Counted from the stretch's first letter, positions 9,562 to 19,933 are shown. The stretch is 64,000 nt of DNA from an uncultured Holophagaceae bacterium (GCA_903857495.1 CAIOFF010000070.1:22890-86889); one strand, 5' to 3'. The notes: generated by a model from the sequence alone, not told the origin. A program made the numbers and translations.

Positions 9562-10217
9562 GCGTGATCTCCGAAGACGTGACGCAGCGTGTCAAACACC
9601 AGCTCAGGGGCGCGGTTGCCATCCACGCTCGTGAAGTTCGGCCGGTGCTTGTAGAAGCCCAGGAGCGGTTGGAAGGTCGAGTTGAACTCGCCCATCCGGC
9701 TCTTGAAGGCTTCAGAGGTGTCATCAGAGCGGTGCTTCAGGGGACTTCCGCACAGCTCGCAGACACCGGCCTGCTTGGGAGGCTTGGATTCCAGGTGGTA
9801 GATGGCGCCGCAGGCATTGTTGCTGCAGACGCGTCGGCCCACCACACGGGCTTCCAGCACTTCCTGGGGGACATCAACGAGTACCACGTGCCCGACCTTC
9901 ATGCCTTTGGAGGAGAGGAAGTCTTCCAGGGCTTGAGCTTGCTGAAGGGTGCGTGGGTAGCCGTCGAACAGCACATCAGAGGTCTCGTCCAGCAGCCGCG
10001 CAAAGACAAGTCCGTTGACGGTGTCGTCGTCCACCAGTTTTCCCTCGGCCATAATGGCTTTCGCCCTAAGGCCGATCTCCGTTCCTTTCGAAACGGCATC
10101 TCTCAGAATGTCACCGGTTGACAGGTGAGTCAAAGAGAATGTTTCCACCAGGCGCTTGGCCTGGGTGCCCTTCCCGGAGCCGGGGGCCCCGAGGAGGATG
10201 TTGGCGATGAGGCTCAT
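9558..10217 (-). CDS. adk: Adenylate kinase, zinc-LID type
   Basis: 219 residues; interconverts ATP + AMP and 2 ADP. The P-loop GAPGSGKGT starts at residue 10; the AMP-binding segment has [12 protein letters not shown], and DGYPRT replaces the usual DGFPRT. The LID has four cysteines in the spacing C-x4-C-x16-C-x2-C; the first pair is two residues wider than the common C-x2-C. It overlaps secY and infA by 4 bp each. Confidence 0.98.
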   Translation of the reverse strand: MSLIANILLGAPGSGKGTQAKRLVETFSLTHLSTGDILRDAVSKGTEIGLRAKAIMAEGKLVDDDTVNGLVFARLLDETSDVLFDGYPRTLQQAQALEDFLSSKGMKVGHVVLVDVPQEVLEARVVGRRVCSNNACGAIYHLESKPPKQAGVCELCGSPLKHRSDDTSEAFKSRMGEFNSTFQPLLGFYKHRPNFTSVDGNRAPELVFDTLRHVFGDHA

Positions 10218-11569
10218 GCTGCACCCCCACGAGTGGAGCGACCGCGGATGCGGCCCTTCTCCAGGAAACCGTCATACCGGCGCATGACCAGCAGGCTTTC
10301 CAACTGGGCCGCGCTGTCCATGGCCACGCCCACCACGATCAGCAGGCTGGTGCCGCCGAAGTAGAAGTTGAGGCCCTGGATGTTGTTGGTGATCAGGAGT
10401 GGAACCAGGGAGACCAGGGCCAGGTAGATGGCGCCCACAAAGGTCAGCTTGGACAGGATGCTGTCCATGAAGATGCTGGTCTCCTTGCCGGGACGGATAC
10501 CCGGGATGTAGCCTCCGGAGCGCTTCATGTTCTCGGCGGTCTCGTCGGGATTGAAGACGATGCTGGTGTAGAAGAAGGCGAAGAAGATCACCACGCCCAC
10601 GAAGACCGGGGTATAGATCCAGAAATGGGTCTGCGGGCTGAGGTAGGAGGCCGCCTTGGCCAGCCACTCCCAGCGAGTGAACTGGGCAATGGTGGCCGGG
10701 AAGAAGATCACGGAGCTGGCGAAGATGACAGGCATCACGCCGGCGGTGTTCACCTTCAGGGGCATATAACTGCTGCGCTGGCTTGACATGCCAGCCGAGT
10801 CGGCCCGGCGGGCGTAGTGGATGGGGATGCGCCGGTAGGCGTTCTCGACCAGGACCACGGCCAGCAGCACCACGGTCATCGCCGCGATCAGCAGGATGAA
10901 GATGCCCGGAGGGGGCACATTGGGTGCGTTCTTCAGGGACTGGGTGATCATGACGGTCATGGTGGTGAGCGCCTGGGGCAGGCCCGCCACGATGCCGGCG
11001 AAGATCAGCAGCGAGATGCCGTTGCCGATGCCCCGCTCGGTGATCTGCTCACCGATCCACATGACGAAGATGGTGCCCACGGACAGCGTGAACGCAGCCA
11101 GGAACCGGAAGGCGGTCGGGCTGATGGCGGTGGTTACCACCTCAAGGCCCGGGGCGTTCTGGCTCTGGGCCAGGGACGCGATGCCCATGCCCTGCACGAA
11201 GGCTAGGCCCACGGTGAGATAGCGGGTCCACTGGTTGATCTTCTGGCGTCCAGCCTCGCCTTCCTTCTTCTGGAGGTTCTCCAGGTAGGGCACCACGGCT
11301 CCCATCAGCTGCAGCACGATGCTGGCGGTGATGTAGGGGGCGATACCCAGGGCAAAGACAGAGAACTTCTTGAAGGCGCCACCGGAGAAGAGATCAACGA
11401 CGTCGAAGAGCCCGCCGGCCCCGCGACGAAGCGCGGCCTGCAGGTTCTCGGCGTTCACCCCGGGCACGCTGACGTGCACGCCCAGGCGATAGATCGCCAG
11501 GAGCACCAAGGTGAACAGGAGCCGCTTGCGCAGCTCCGGGTTTGCGAAGAGGTCTTTCAGGCGGTTCAT
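10214..11569 (-). CDS. secY: Protein translocase subunit SecY
   Basis: 451-residue, ten-TM channel of the Sec translocon in the inner membrane. Typical motifs are the plug-region [18 protein letters not shown] near residue 48, [14 protein letters not shown] and the C-terminal [14 protein letters not shown]. The start follows rplO by 6 bp and the end overlaps adk by 4 bp, the normal spc order. Confidence 0.99.
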   Translation of the reverse strand: MNRLKDLFANPELRKRLLFTLVLLAIYRLGVHVSVPGVNAENLQAALRRGAGGLFDVVDLFSGGAFKKFSVFALGIAPYITASIVLQLMGAVVPYLENLQKKEGEAGRQKINQWTRYLTVGLAFVQGMGIASLAQSQNAPGLEVVTTAISPTAFRFLAAFTLSVGTIFVMWIGEQITERGIGNGISLLIFAGIVAGLPQALTTMTVMITQSLKNAPNVPPPGIFILLIAAMTVVLLAVVLVENAYRRIPIHYARRADSAGMSSQRSSYMPLKVNTAGVMPVIFASSVIFFPATIAQFTRWEWLAKAASYLSPQTHFWIYTPVFVGVVIFFAFFYTSIVFNPDETAENMKRSGGYIPGIRPGKETSIFMDSILSKLTFVGAIYLALVSLVPLLITNNIQGLNFYFGGTSLLIVVGVAMDSAAQLESLLVMRRYDGFLEKGRIRGRSTRGGAA

Positions 11570-11575
11570 CGGCCG

Positions 11576-12037
11576 TTACTCGGCGGACTTCGCGCAGGGC
11601 TCCTGGATGGTGCCGCCCTTGGCCAGGATGGCTTCCCGGGCGCCCTTGGTGATGCGGTCGGCGACCACGTTCACCTTGGACGTGAGCTCACCGCTGGCCA
11701 GAACCACGATCTTCTCGACGCGGCTGTTGACGAGCTTCTTCTCGCGGAGCGCCTCGAGGCAGACCGTGTCGCCATCCTTGAAGTGGATGGAGATCAGGCT
11801 GAGCGGGACTTCCTTAGTCTCGGGAGCGAAGATGTTGGTGAAACCGCGCTTGGGCAGGCGACGGACCAGAGGCATCTGGCCGCCTTCGAAGCCGCGCTTG
11901 CTGCGATAGCCGCTGCGGGACTTCTGGCCCTTCTCACCACGGCCGGAGGTCTTGCCGAGGCCGGAGCCCTTGCCGCGACCGACGCGCTTGCGGTTCTGTG
12001 TGGCGCCCTCTGCGGGCCTGAGTTCGTTGAGTTTCAT
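11576..12037 (-). CDS. rplO: Ribosomal protein uL15
   Basis: 153 residues. The glycine/arginine-rich N-terminal extension (GRGKGSGLGKTSGRGEKGQ near residue 22) and GFEGGQMPLVRRLPKRGF are diagnostic. It lies between rpmD and secY with 3- and 6-bp gaps. Confidence 0.99.
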   Translation of the reverse strand: MKLNELRPAEGATQNRKRVGRGKGSGLGKTSGRGEKGQKSRSGYRSKRGFEGGQMPLVRRLPKRGFTNIFAPETKEVPLSLISIHFKDGDTVCLEALREKKLVNSRVEKIVVLASGELTSKVNVVADRITKGAREAILAKGGTIQEPCAKSAE

Positions 12038-12040
12038 GAC

Positions 12041-12238
12041 CTACCCCTTCACCTTGACGTCGAGGAGATGCGGGACAAGCTTGACCATCCCGTGGACGTT
12101 GGGGGTGTATTCGCATTCGCGGGTGTCACCAGGACGCTTGAGGCAGAGGGTCTGCATGAAGGCACGGTGCTTGGGAGTGGTGCAGATGATGGAACGCTTG
12201 AGCGTAATCACCACCTGTTTGCCGAGGAATTGCGACAT
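12041..12238 (-). CDS. rpmD: Ribosomal protein uL30
   Basis: 65 residues, family length about 60. VVITLKRSIICTTPKHRAFM and the ending GMVKLVPHLLDVKVKG match uL30. It starts 1 bp after the rpsE stop codon. Confidence 0.96.
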   Translation of the reverse strand: MSQFLGKQVVITLKRSIICTTPKHRAFMQTLCLKRPGDTRECEYTPNVHGMVKLVPHLLDVKVKG

Positions 12239-12239
12239 G

Positions 12240-12764
12240 TCAAGCCTCCGCCTGGTCGAGACCGCGGTTGGTCAGGACCGTGTAGGGATCCATGAGCTCC
12301 TTCAGCCCTTCGAACGTGGCGCGAACCACGTTGTGGGGGTTGGAAGAGCCCAGGCTCTTGGTCATCACGTTGTGGACGCCGGCGGCTTCCATGATGGCGC
12401 GGACCGCGGCCCCGGCGATGATGCCGGTGCCCTCGGGGGCGGGCTTCAGCAGCACGCTGCCGGAGCCGAAGTTGCCCAGCACCGGGTGCGGCAGGCTGCC
12501 GGTCGGGGTGAGGGGAACCCTGATCATGTTGCGCTTGGCGCTCTCGATGCCCTTCTTGATCGCGGAGGGCACTTCGAGGGCCTTGCCGAGGCCGAAGCCA
12601 ACCTTGCCATTCCCGTCGCCCACAACCACCAGCGCGGAGAAGGAGAAGTTCTTGCCCCCCTTCACCACCTTGGTGACGCGGCCCACGTAGATGACCTGGT
12701 CCTTGAATTCCCCGCCTTCAGATCCGCGGGAGTCCTTGTTTTCTTTGAGCTCTGCAGTCGCCAT
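12240..12764 (-). CDS. rpsE: Ribosomal protein uS5
   Basis: 174 residues; decoding-fidelity protein. Signatures are [20 protein letters not shown] near residue 22 and [17 protein letters not shown]. Two in-frame ATGs are 6 bp apart (12770 and 12764). The second is chosen because AGGGG is then 7 nt upstream; the first would almost touch that site. Confidence 0.97.
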   Translation of the reverse strand: MATAELKENKDSRGSEGGEFKDQVIYVGRVTKVVKGGKNFSFSALVVVGDGNGKVGFGLGKALEVPSAIKKGIESAKRNMIRVPLTPTGSLPHPVLGNFGSGSVLLKPAPEGTGIIAGAAVRAIMEAAGVHNVMTKSLGSSNPHNVVRATFEGLKELMDPYTVLTNRGLDQAEA

Positions 12765-12773
12765 CGTCATCCC

Positions 12774-13136
12774 CTAGAACTGGAGCCCGGCTTCGCGGGC
12801 GCTGTCAGCCAGCGCCTTGACGCGGCCGTGATAGACGTAGCCGTTCCGGTCGAACACCACCGAGGTGATGCCCTTCTCCTTCAGGCGAGCGGCGATGCTG
12901 GCACCGACAGCCTTGGCGGCTTCGATGTTGGCGCCGTTCTTCAGAGAGGCGCGCAGGTCCTTTTCCAGGCTGCTGGCGGTGGCAAGGGTGATGCCCTTGG
13001 TGTCGTCCACGGCCTGGACATAGATGCGCTTCAGGCTCTTGTAGATGGTGAGACGGGGCCGCTCGGGCGTGCCGCTCACGCGGCCGCGGATGCGGGCCTT
13101 GGTCTTGTCGCGTCGAATGTTGATTGAGTTCGCCAT
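12774..13136 (-). CDS. rplR: Ribosomal protein uL18
   Basis: 120 residues; binds 5S r[21 protein letters not shown] near residue 28, [14 protein letters not shown] and the ending [15 protein letters not shown] are diagnostic. A 9-bp gap follows rplF. Confidence 0.99.
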   Translation of the reverse strand: MANSINIRRDKTKARIRGRVSGTPERPRLTIYKSLKRIYVQAVDDTKGITLATASSLEKDLRASLKNGANIEAAKAVGASIAARLKEKGITSVVFDRNGYVYHGRVKALADSAREAGLQF

Positions 13137-13145
13137 GGTTTCCCC

Positions 13146-13682
13146 TTACTTCCCGGTCTTGCCGGCCTTGCGGCGGATGACTTCGCCGGTATACATGACG
13201 CCCTTGCCCTTGTAAGGCTCGGGCTTGCGGTATTTCCGGATGTCGGCGGCGACCTGGCCCACGAGCTGCCGGTCGGTGCCGGTCACCACGATGTGGGTGG
13301 TCTTCTCGACAGCCATCGTGATGCCAGCGGGGGCTTCGTAGTTGATGGGGTGGCTGTAGCCGAGCTCCAGGTGGAGCTTGGCGCCGTCCATGGAGGCCTT
13401 GTAGCCGACGCCGACGATGTCCAGTTCCTTCTTCCAGCCCTCGGTCACGCCGACGACGGCGTTGTTGAGGAGGGCGCGGGTCAGGCCGTGGTAGGCACGG
13501 GTCTGGGCTTCTTCATTGGCGCGGAGCAGGGTGACGGAGTCGGCCTGGATGTCGAGCGTGATCCCACCAAGGATCGGGCAAATGAGCTTGCCCTTGACGC
13601 CTTCGACGACGGCCTCGGACCCGGTGACGGTGACAGTCACGCCCTTGGGCAGTGTCACGGGCTTCTTTCCGATTCGAGACAT
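13146..13682 (-). CDS. rplF: Ribosomal protein uL6
   Basis: 178 residues near the factor-binding site. MSRIGKKPVTLPKGVTVTV begins the protein and the conserved EPYKGKGVMYTGEVIRRKAG-type segment ends it. A 48-bp gap to rpsH is slightly wider than neighbouring gaps. Confidence 0.99.
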   Translation of the reverse strand: MSRIGKKPVTLPKGVTVTVTGSEAVVEGVKGKLICPILGGITLDIQADSVTLLRANEEAQTRAYHGLTRALLNNAVVGVTEGWKKELDIVGVGYKASMDGAKLHLELGYSHPINYEAPAGITMAVEKTTHIVVTGTDRQLVGQVAADIRKYRKPEPYKGKGVMYTGEVIRRKAGKTGK

Positions 13683-13730
13683 GGTTTATTCCTTAGATGA
13701 GGGCGGGGCTCCCGCCCTTTTCAGGATGGG

Positions 13731-14126
13731 TTACCAGACGTGGGCGAGAACTTCGCCGCCAACGTTCTGCTTCCGAGCGTCCTTGCCCGTCAGGAGTCCC
13801 TTCGGGGTGGACAGGATGGCGATGCCGAGGCCGCCGTGCACATCAGAGATATCCTGGGCGCCCGTGTAGATGCGAAGGCCGGGACGGGACACGCGGCGGA
13901 GGCCGTGGATCACGTTCTGCTTATCCTTCACGTACTTCAGGTTGAGGATGATGTAGGCGCGGCCCTCGTGCTCCACTTCCTTGTAGGAGTGGATGTACCC
14001 TTCCTGCTTCAGGATGACGCAGAGCTGGGCCTTGATCTTGGAGGAAGGCACCACCACAGCATCGTGGCCGGCCATGATGCCGTTACGGATGCGGGTGAGG
14101 TAGTCAGCGATGGGATCGGTGTTCAT
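13731..14126 (-). CDS. rpsH: Ribosomal protein uS8
   Basis: 131 residues; 16S central-domain binder and, in E. coli, the spc operon repressor. MNTDPIADYLTRIRNGIMAG starts the protein, and the C-terminus GLGIAILSTPKGLLTGKDAR is diagnostic. Confidence 0.99.
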   Translation of the reverse strand: MNTDPIADYLTRIRNGIMAGHDAVVVPSSKIKAQLCVILKQEGYIHSYKEVEHEGRAYIILNLKYVKDKQNVIHGLRRVSRPGLRIYTGAQDISDVHGGLGIAILSTPKGLLTGKDARKQNVGGEVLAHVW

Positions 14127-14138
14127 GGTCCCCTCTCC

Positions 14139-14324
14139 TTACCAACTTGACTTCTGGACGCCGGGCAGTTCGCCGTTGAGGGCGAGCTTCCGGAAGCACA
14201 GACGGCAGAGTTCAAACTTGCGCAGATAGCCTCGGGGCCGACCACACACCTTGCAGCGATTGCGGTGCTGGGTCGAGAACTTCGGCTTGCGCTGATCCTT
14301 GACGATTTTGGAAATCTTGGCCAT
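14139..14324 (-). CDS. rpsN: Ribosomal protein uS14, zinc-binding short form
   Basis: 61 residues, the short type Z form. Zinc ligands C24, C27, C40 and C43 are intact ([20 protein letters not shown] region). It lies 12 bp before rpsH in the spc order. Confidence 0.98.
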   Translation of the reverse strand: MAKISKIVKDQRKPKFSTQHRNRCKVCGRPRGYLRKFELCRLCFRKLALNGELPGVQKSSW

Positions 14325-14341
14325 CGGTATGATCTCCTTGG

Positions 14342-14905
14342 CTACTTGCGGAAGGGCATACCGAGGTGACCCAGCAGGGCCCGCGCTTCGGCGTCATTCT
14401 TGGCGGTGGTCACGAAGGTGATGTTCATGCCCTTCATCTTGTCCACCTTGGAATAGTCGATTTCCTGGAAGATCAGCTGATCCTTCAGGCCCAGGGTGTA
14501 GTTGCCGCGGCCGTCGAAGGACTTGGTGGGCACGCCACGGAAGTCACGGACACGGGGCAGGGACAGGGTCACCAGGCGGTCGAAGAACTCCCACATGCGG
14601 GGACCGCGCAGGGTCACCATGCAGGCGATGGGCATGCCGGCGCGCAGCTTGAACTGGGCGACACTCTTCTTGGCCTTGCGCACGATGGCCTTCTGGCCAA
14701 CGATCGCGGTGAGCTCGTCAACGGCGACGTCGAGCACCTTGATGTTCTGGATGGCATCACCAACACCCATGTTGATGACGATCTTCTGCAGGCGGGGCAC
14801 CTGCATGGCGGAAGAGAAGGCAAACTCCTCCGTGAGCTTCGAGACCACCTCCTGGTGGTAGCGAGCCTTGACGCGGGGCTCCGCGTGGCCTTGCGTGGCA
14901 GTCAT
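14342..14905 (-). CDS. rplE: Ribosomal protein uL5
   Basis: 187 residues; binds 5S rRNA and P-site tRNA. The ATG at 14905 is chosen because AATGGAGGA sits just upstream and the protein then begins [16 protein letters not shown]; the in-frame extension upstream is not uL5-like. [17 protein letters not shown] and [19 protein letters not shown] are family signatures. Unusually it is separated from rplX by 367 bp instead of a few bases; that gap holds a dispersed repeat. Confidence 0.98.
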   Translation of the reverse strand: MTATQGHAEPRVKARYHQEVVSKLTEEFAFSSAMQVPRLQKIVINMGVGDAIQNIKVLDVAVDELTAIVGQKAIVRKAKKSVAQFKLRAGMPIACMVTLRGPRMWEFFDRLVTLSLPRVRDFRGVPTKSFDGRGNYTLGLKDQLIFQEIDYSKVDKMKGMNITFVTTAKNDAEARALLGHLGMPFRK

Positions 14906-15272
14906 GGATTCCTCCATTTCCGAGGGGCGGCAATGCCCCAGGGGTTCGGGAGAGCGGGGGGGCTTGGGACGGCGGTCCGGCCCGTTTCCCCCCAACCTCA
15001 GTTGTCATGGCGCAGGATGCGCCGTGGATCTCCACCCCGCGCACGGGGCAGAACGGCTATCTTCCCACAGGAAAGGCCCGGAAGGAAGCGAAAAGGTCCG
15101 AGTGTGCAAAAGCAGGAGCAATCGGAGAACGATAGGCGAGGGACGGGCTCAGCCCGACCCAAGCGCGGGAGCCCGGGGGGAGGCTCCATGTCCACGAGCC
15201 CGGCGGGCGAGTGGGAGCAACGCATGGCGTTGCGTAACATGGAGGCGCGCAGCGCGGAACCCCCGGACAGCA
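14906..15272. other. 367-bp insertion-like spacer inside the spc cluster
   Basis: No gene is supported. The half next to rplX (15136-15272) is a copy of a dispersed post-stop repeat. The half next to rplE has no recognisable feature; a secondary promoter for rplE onwards is possible but I could not define one. In most bacteria rplX and rplE are a few bases apart. Confidence 0.7.
15136..15272 (-). repeat. Dispersed post-stop repeat, copy 1 (with loop insertion), after rplX
   Basis: Read on the minus strand it begins right after the rplX stop with TCCGGGGGTTCCGCGCT and ends with GGGTCGGGCTGAGCCCGTCC followed by CTCGC. This matches the two copies after purH, except that about 60 nt (15181-15243) are inserted where the other copies have a short hairpin loop. 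The small CGGGC/GCCCG hairpin is kept although its loop differs (TGA here, CAA after purH). Confidence 0.75.
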
Positions 15273-15545
15273 CTAGGCCCGCTTGCGCGTGCCCTTGCCC
15301 GTCTTGGCGTCGAGGAGCATGACGTTGGAGGCGTGAATCGGGGCCTCCTTCTCCAGGATCCCGCCACCCTCACCGGTCTGGGGGTTGGGCTTGGTGGCCT
15401 TCTTGATCAGGTTGAGGCCGGTGACCACCACGCGGTTGTTGGAGGGGCTGACCTTGGCGATGGTCCCGGTCTTGCCCTTTTCCTTGCCGGCGATGATGAC
15501 GACCTGGTCGCCCTTCTTCAGCTTCATCTTGGTCGTGGTTTCCAT
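15273..15545 (-). CDS. rplX: Ribosomal protein uL24
   Basis: 90 residues; a 23S assembly initiator. [20 protein letters not shown] (KOW motif) begins near residue 8 and [17 protein letters not shown] follows. The ATG at 15545 overlaps the rplN stop as TGATG; a TTG one codon earlier is a weaker choice. It ends at the dispersed repeat. Confidence 0.98.
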   Translation of the reverse strand: METTTKMKLKKGDQVVIIAGKEKGKTGTIAKVSPSNNRVVVTGLNLIKKATKPNPQTGEGGGILEKEAPIHASNVMLLDAKTGKGTRKRA

Positions 15546-15913
15546 CAAAGCACCTCAGGGGCCAGGGAGACGATCTTCATGTACTTCCGCTCGCGCAGTT
15601 CACGGGCCACGGGGCCGAACACGCGGGTGCCGACGGGCTCGCCATCCTTCTTGATGATGACGGCGGCGTTCTCGTCGAAGCGGATGTACGAACCGTCCTT
15701 GCGACGGAAGGCTTTGCGCTGGCGGACGATGACGGCCTGGACAACGGCCTTCTTCTTCACAGTGCCGCCAGGAATCGCTTCCTTGACAGAGGCCGTGATG
15801 ACGTCGCCGAGCTGGGCGATCCTGCCGACACCGCCGCCCAGGGGCAGGATGCAGCAGATCTTCTTGGCGCCGGAGTTATCGGCGACGGTGAGCATGGTTC
15901 CCATCTGGATCAT
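15545..15913 (-). CDS. rplN: Ribosomal protein uL14
   Basis: 122 residues; forms an intersubunit bridge. [20 protein letters not shown] at the start and the C-terminus [18 protein letters not shown] are diagnostic. The stop overlaps the rplX start. Confidence 0.99.
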   Translation of the reverse strand: MIQMGTMLTVADNSGAKKICCILPLGGGVGRIAQLGDVITASVKEAIPGGTVKKKAVVQAVIVRQRKAFRRKDGSYIRFDENAAVIIKKDGEPVGTRVFGPVARELRERKYMKIVSLAPEVL

Positions 15914-15922
15914 GTGAGCTCC

Positions 15923-16180
15923 TTACTCGCCGGCCTTCTGGACGATCTCGAGGACCATCCAGCGCTTGCGCTTGGAAAGGGGGCGGGTCTCTACGATCTT
16001 GACCACGTCGCCAATGGAGCAGGCGTTGGTCTCGTCGTGAGCCATAAACTTGGCGGTCTGCTTGACGGTGCGGTGGTAGAGCGGGTGCTGGAACTTGCGC
16101 TCCACCTTCACCACCACGGTCTTGTCGGCCTTGTTGGAGACCACCACGCCGTTACGAGTCATCTTGGTTTCGAGGCTCAT
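15923..16180 (-). CDS. rpsQ: Ribosomal protein uS17
   Basis: 85 residues, OB fold binding 16[21 protein letters not shown] near residue 11 and [20 protein letters not shown] are diagnostic. Gap of 8 bp to rpmC. Confidence 0.99.
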   Translation of the reverse strand: MSLETKMTRNGVVVSNKADKTVVVKVERKFQHPLYHRTVKQTAKFMAHDETNACSIGDVVKIVETRPLSKRKRWMVLEIVQKAGE

Positions 16181-16188
16181 GGGTTCTC

Positions 16189-16389
16189 CTAGGCCAGCTT
16201 GGTGGCCAAGGCCGTCTTGACGCGGGCGAGCTCACGACGGGTCTTGCGGACCTCGGCAGTGTTCTCGACCTGGCCCACGGCGTGCTGGAAGCGGAGGGTA
16301 AAGCGCTTGGCGGCCAGTTCGGCCTCCAGCTGCGCCAGTTCCTCCACACTCTTGCCGGTCAACTCGGAAAAGGGATTCTTCTTGGACAT
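16189..16389 (-). CDS. rpmC: Ribosomal protein uL29
   Basis: 66 residues, two-helix protein by the exit tunnel. [20 protein letters not shown] and [16 protein letters not shown] fit uL29. The ATG at 16389 is preferred over an in-frame GTG at 16398 because GGAGGA is 9 nt upstream of the ATG. Confidence 0.96.
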   Translation of the reverse strand: MSKKNPFSELTGKSVEELAQLEAELAAKRFTLRFQHAVGQVENTAEVRKTRRELARVKTALATKLA

Positions 16390-16394
16390 GGCTC

Positions 16395-16814
16395 TCACTC
16401 CTCCGGCGGCGTGCGGGTGATGAACTCAGACGCCACAGACAGCTTCATCTGGGCCAGGCGCAGCGCCTCGCGTGCGGTTTCCTCGGTCACACCTTCCATC
16501 TCGAAGAGGATGCGTCCGGGACGGATCACCGCCACCCAGCCGTCCGGAGCTCCCTTGCCAGAGCCCATGCGGGTTTCCGCGGGCTTGGAAGTGGTTGGAC
16601 GATCGGGGAAGATGCGGATCCAGATCTTGCCGCCGCGCTTGATGTGGCGGGTCATGGCGATACGGGCAGCTTCGATCTCACGGTTGGTGAGCCAGCAGTG
16701 CTCCATCGCCTTGAGGCCGAAATCGCCAAAGGCGAGCTCGTTGCCACGGGTGGCGACGCCGCGGGTGCGGCCCTTCATGGTTTTGCGGTTCTTGACCTTC
16801 TTGGGCATCAGCAT
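16395..16814 (-). CDS. rplP: Ribosomal protein uL16
   Basis: 139 residues; near the peptidyl transferase centre. [20 protein letters not shown] and [20 protein letters not shown] are diagnostic. In-frame start at MLMPKK is the normal one for the family. Confidence 0.99.
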   Translation of the reverse strand: MLMPKKVKNRKTMKGRTRGVATRGNELAFGDFGLKAMEHCWLTNREIEAARIAMTRHIKRGGKIWIRIFPDRPTTSKPAETRMGSGKGAPDGWVAVIRPGRILFEMEGVTEETAREALRLAQMKLSVASEFITRTPPEE

Positions 16815-16823
16815 GGATTCACC

Positions 16824-17471
16824 TCAGCGCTTCACGGTCTCGGCAACCTGGTCGCCCAGATTCACCCAGACCTTGATGCCGATGATCCCGTAGGTCGTGC
16901 GGGCCTCGGCGAAACCGTAGTCAACACCCGCGCGAATGGTCTGCAGGGGCATCTGGCCGGAGAGGTAGTCCTCGGTCCGGGCGATCTCGGCGCCGTTCAG
17001 GCGGCCGGAGACCTTGATCTTGAAACCCTTGGCGCCGAAGCGGATCGCAGCTTCCTCCGCCTTGCGCATGGCGCGGCGGAAGGCGATGCGGCGCTCGAGC
17101 TGCTGGGCAACACCCTCGGCCACGAGCTGGGCGTCCACTTCAGGCTTCTTGATCTCCTGGATGTCGACGGACACGGGGCGGTTCAGGCGCTTCTGGAGGT
17201 CTTCGCGGAGCTTGTCGATCTCAGCACCCTTGCGGCCGATGACGATGCCGGGGCGGGCGGTGTAGATGCGCACGGTGACCTTGTCGGCAGCGCGCTCGAT
17301 GTCGATCTTCGAGACCATCGCGTTCAGGCTGTGCAGTTGCTTCTTGAGTTCGCGGCGGAGCTTGATGTCCTCGTGGAGCAGCAGCGCGTAGTCGCGCTTC
17401 GAGAACCACTTGCTGTGCCAGTTCTTCTGGTAGACAAGGCGGAACCCGTACGGGTGAACTTTCTGACCCAT
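16824..17471 (-). CDS. rpsC: Ribosomal protein uS3
   Basis: 215 residues at the mRNA entry. [20 protein letters not shown] begins it; the KH domain has [20 protein letters not shown], and the C-terminal half has [20 protein letters not shown]. Gap of 2 bp to rplV. Confidence 0.99.
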   Translation of the reverse strand: MGQKVHPYGFRLVYQKNWHSKWFSKRDYALLLHEDIKLRRELKKQLHSLNAMVSKIDIERAADKVTVRIYTARPGIVIGRKGAEIDKLREDLQKRLNRPVSVDIQEIKKPEVDAQLVAEGVAQQLERRIAFRRAMRKAEEAAIRFGAKGFKIKVSGRLNGAEIARTEDYLSGQMPLQTIRAGVDYGFAEARTTYGIIGIKVWVNLGDQVAETVKR

Positions 17472-17473
17472 GA

Positions 17474-17830
17474 CTACTCCTCCCCGGCCGCGGATGCGAG
17501 CTGGATGGTGATGTGGCAGGTGCGCTTCTGAACCCGGTAGGCACGGCCCATGGGTGCAGGGCGGACGCGCTTCATGCGGAAGCCCTCGTCCACGAATGCG
17601 GTCTTCACCAGCAGCTCATCGGGATTGACAGAGGGATTCTTGTCGATGGCGTTGGCCACGGCGGAATCCAGCAGTTTGCGGATGGGGGCAGCGGCATACT
17701 TCTTGGCCTGCGTGAGGACCCACTGGGCCTCGCCGACATGCTTGCCGCGGATGAGGTCCACCACGAGGCGGGCCTTCTGGGCCGAGCCGCGCAGGTGGCG
17801 AACGGTGGCGGTAGAAACGATCTGTGCCAT
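17474..17830 (-). CDS. rplV: Ribosomal protein uL22
   Basis: 118 residues with the tunnel-lining hairpin. [20 protein letters not shown] and the C-terminal [20 protein letters not shown] fit uL22. The usual loop residues ([11 protein letters not shown]) are present. Confidence 0.98.
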   Translation of the reverse strand: MAQIVSTATVRHLRGSAQKARLVVDLIRGKHVGEAQWVLTQAKKYAAAPIRKLLDSAVANAIDKNPSVNPDELLVKTAFVDEGFRMKRVRPAPMGRAYRVQKRTCHITIQLASAAGEE

Positions 17831-17832
17831 CG

Positions 17833-18117
17833 CTATTTCCCCTTCGCCTTGGTATCTGCCTTGCCGGCATGACCCTTGAACGTGCGGGTCATGGAGAACT
17901 CGCCCAGCTTGTGGCCGATCATGTTCTCAGTGACATAGACAGGAATGAACTTGTTGCCGTTGTGGACGGCGAGGGTAAGACCGATCATCTGCGGAACGAC
18001 GGTGGAGCGGCGGGACCAGGTCTTGATCACGCGCTTGTCGTTCGCCGCCTGGGCGACTTCCACCTTCTTCTGGAGGTGGGCGTCAATGAACGGGCCTTTT
18101 TTCAGGGAACGTGCCAT
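17833..18117 (-). CDS. rpsS: Ribosomal protein uS19
   Basis: 94 residues in the head of the small subunit. [20 protein letters not shown] and [20 protein letters not shown] are diagnostic. Gap of 2 bp to rplV, 11 bp to rplB. Confidence 0.99.
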   Translation of the reverse strand: MARSLKKGPFIDAHLQKKVEVAQAANDKRVIKTWSRRSTVVPQMIGLTLAVHNGNKFIPVYVTENMIGHKLGEFSMTRTFKGHAGKADTKAKGK

Positions 18118-18128
18118 TGTCGGGCCTC

Positions 18129-18950
18129 CTAGTTGATCCGCTTGACGATGAACTTATCCGTGCGACGGTTGCCACGGGTCTTGTAGCCGCGGGTCGGCTG
18201 GCCCCAGGGCGTCACAGGGTGACGACCACCGGAAGTCCTGCCCTCGCCGCCACCATGGGGGTGGTCGACGGGGTTCATGACCACGCCGCGGACGGTGGGA
18301 CGAACCCCCATCCAACGGGTGCGGCCGGCCTTGCCGATCTGGATGTTCTCGTGCTGCAGGTTGCCGACCGTGCCGATCGTCGCATAGCAGTCCAGGTGAA
18401 TCTTGCGGATCTCACCGGAGGGCATGCGGAGCTGGGCGTAGTCGTCCTCCTTCGCCACGAGCTGGGCGAAGGTGCCGGCGGCGCGGGCGATCTGGCCACC
18501 CTTGCCGGGCTTCATCTCGATGTTGTGCACCGTGTTGCCGACCGGGATGTTCCGGAGGGGAAGCGCGTTGCCCACCAGGATGTCGGCGGTCTTGCCAGCC
18601 ACCACGACGCGGCCCACTTCCAGGCCGTCGGGGGCCAGGATGTAGCGCTTCTCGCCGTCGGAGTAGACCAGCAGGGCGATGCGGGCGGTGCGGTTGGGGT
18701 CGTACTCGATCGTGGCCACCTTGGCGGGCACTTCGAGCTTGTTGCGCTTGAAGTCGATGATCCGGTACTGGCGCTTGTGGCCACCGCCGATGTGGCGGGT
18801 GGTGATCCGGCCGGTGTTGGAGCGGCCTCCAGTGCGGTTTCGCTTGGAAATCAGGGAACGCTCAGGCGTGTCCGTGGTGATTTCCTCGAAGCCGAACTTG
18901 GACATGCCGCGCTGACCAGGGGTCGTTGGCTTGAGCTGTTTGATGCTCAT
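18129..18950 (-). CDS. rplB: Ribosomal protein uL2
   Basis: 273 residues; essential for subunit association and peptidyl transfer. [24 protein letters not shown] region, [20 protein letters not shown] and the catalytic-region [20 protein letters not shown] are present. A 74-bp gap to rplW is larger than most gaps here. Confidence 0.99.
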   Translation of the reverse strand: MSIKQLKPTTPGQRGMSKFGFEEITTDTPERSLISKRNRTGGRSNTGRITTRHIGGGHKRQYRIIDFKRNKLEVPAKVATIEYDPNRTARIALLVYSDGEKRYILAPDGLEVGRVVVAGKTADILVGNALPLRNIPVGNTVHNIEMKPGKGGQIARAAGTFAQLVAKEDDYAQLRMPSGEIRKIHLDCYATIGTVGNLQHENIQIGKAGRTRWMGVRPTVRGVVMNPVDHPHGGGEGRTSGGRHPVTPWGQPTRGYKTRGNRRTDKFIVKRIN

Positions 18951-19024
18951 GGTTGTCCTCTTGCCTCAGGGTTGAAAGGGGCGGGCGATAATGGGCAAAG
19001 CTTGTCCGTCCGCCATGGAATCGC

Positions 19025-19300
19025 CTACTCGGACGCGGGTGCGCCCTCGGCGAGCTCGACATAGGCCTTCTTGCGGGGGCTGGAAGTCCCCACGAAACGG
19101 CCCAGCCGCTTGGTCCGGCTCGGAATCCGCACGGTGCGGATGTTCTTCACCTTGGACTGGAGAAGCAGTTCGACTGCTTCCCGGATCTGGTGCTTGGTGG
19201 CCCAAGTGGCCACTTCGAACACCTGGATGTTCTTCTCCCGGAGGAGCTGGCCCTTCTCCGTGAGGAGGGGCTTGCGGATCACGTCAAAGATCTTGGTCAT
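19025..19300 (-). CDS. rplW: Ribosomal protein uL23
   Basis: 91 residues; docks trigger factor and SRP at the exit tunnel. DVIRKPLLTEKGQLLREKNI and WATKHQIREAVELLLQSKVK are diagnostic. Start overlaps the rplD stop by 4 bp. Confidence 0.98.
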   Translation of the reverse strand: MTKIFDVIRKPLLTEKGQLLREKNIQVFEVATWATKHQIREAVELLLQSKVKNIRTVRIPSRTKRLGRFVGTSSPRKKAYVELAEGAPASE

Positions 19301-19932
19301 GGCTTCACAACCTCCTGAAGGGCCAGGACGGCTTCCTTGGAGAAGATCACCTGGTCGTACTTGAGGAGCTCATAGACGTTCACGCCCAGGCTCTCGACGG
19401 TCTGCAGCTTCGGGTTGTTGCCGGCGGCCATGGTGAGCTTTTCGCTGGCTTCGGTGCCGACCAGGAGGGCCGAACCGGTGACGCCGAGCTTGCCGAGGGT
19501 CTGGACCAGGGTCTTGGTCTTGTGGGACACGACGTCCCAGTTCTCGACCACCATGATCTGGCCGCTCGCCAGCTTGGCGGACAGCGCGTTGCGCAGTGCG
19601 GCGCGACGGGCCTTCTTGGGGAAGGCGTAATCGTAGGAACGGGGGTGCGGACCGTGGGTGGTGCCGCCGCCCTTCCAGAGCGGGCTGCGGATGGAGCCCA
19701 CACGGGCGCGGCCGGTGCCCTTCTGCTTCCAGAGCTTCTTGCCGGAGCCGCTGACTTCCCACTTGTCCTTGGTCTTCGCGGTGCCTGCGCGCCGCTTGGC
19801 CAGGAAGTGGCGGACCGCTTCCCAGATCAGGTGCTGGTTCACGTCTTCGAGCTTGAACACTTCAGGCAGGAGCTCGACGGTGTCGACCTGCTTGTTCTCG
19901 AGACTGAGTACGGGGTGCTGGAAGGCTGCCAT
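19297..19932 (-). CDS. rplD: Ribosomal protein uL4
   Basis: 211 residues. Known in E. coli to repress its own S10 operon. KKLWKQKGTGRARVGSIRSP and GPHPRSYDYAFPKKARRAAL are the tunnel-extension signatures. The ATG at 19932 lies 1 bp after the rplC stop and gives MAAFQHPVLS; an in-frame extension upstream lies inside rplC and is rejected. Confidence 0.98.
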   Translation of the reverse strand: MAAFQHPVLSLENKQVDTVELLPEVFKLEDVNQHLIWEAVRHFLAKRRAGTAKTKDKWEVSGSGKKLWKQKGTGRARVGSIRSPLWKGGGTTHGPHPRSYDYAFPKKARRAALRNALSAKLASGQIMVVENWDVVSHKTKTLVQTLGKLGVTGSALLVGTEASEKLTMAAGNNPKLQTVESLGVNVYELLKYDQVIFSKEAVLALQEVVKP

Positions 19933-19933
19933 C

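Noticed and set aside
14998..15272. Small frame following rplX on the minus strand (about 91 codons)
   Set aside because: It reads through the dispersed repeat, and other repeat copies give similar nonsense peptides (SGGSALRA); so it is repeat, not gene.
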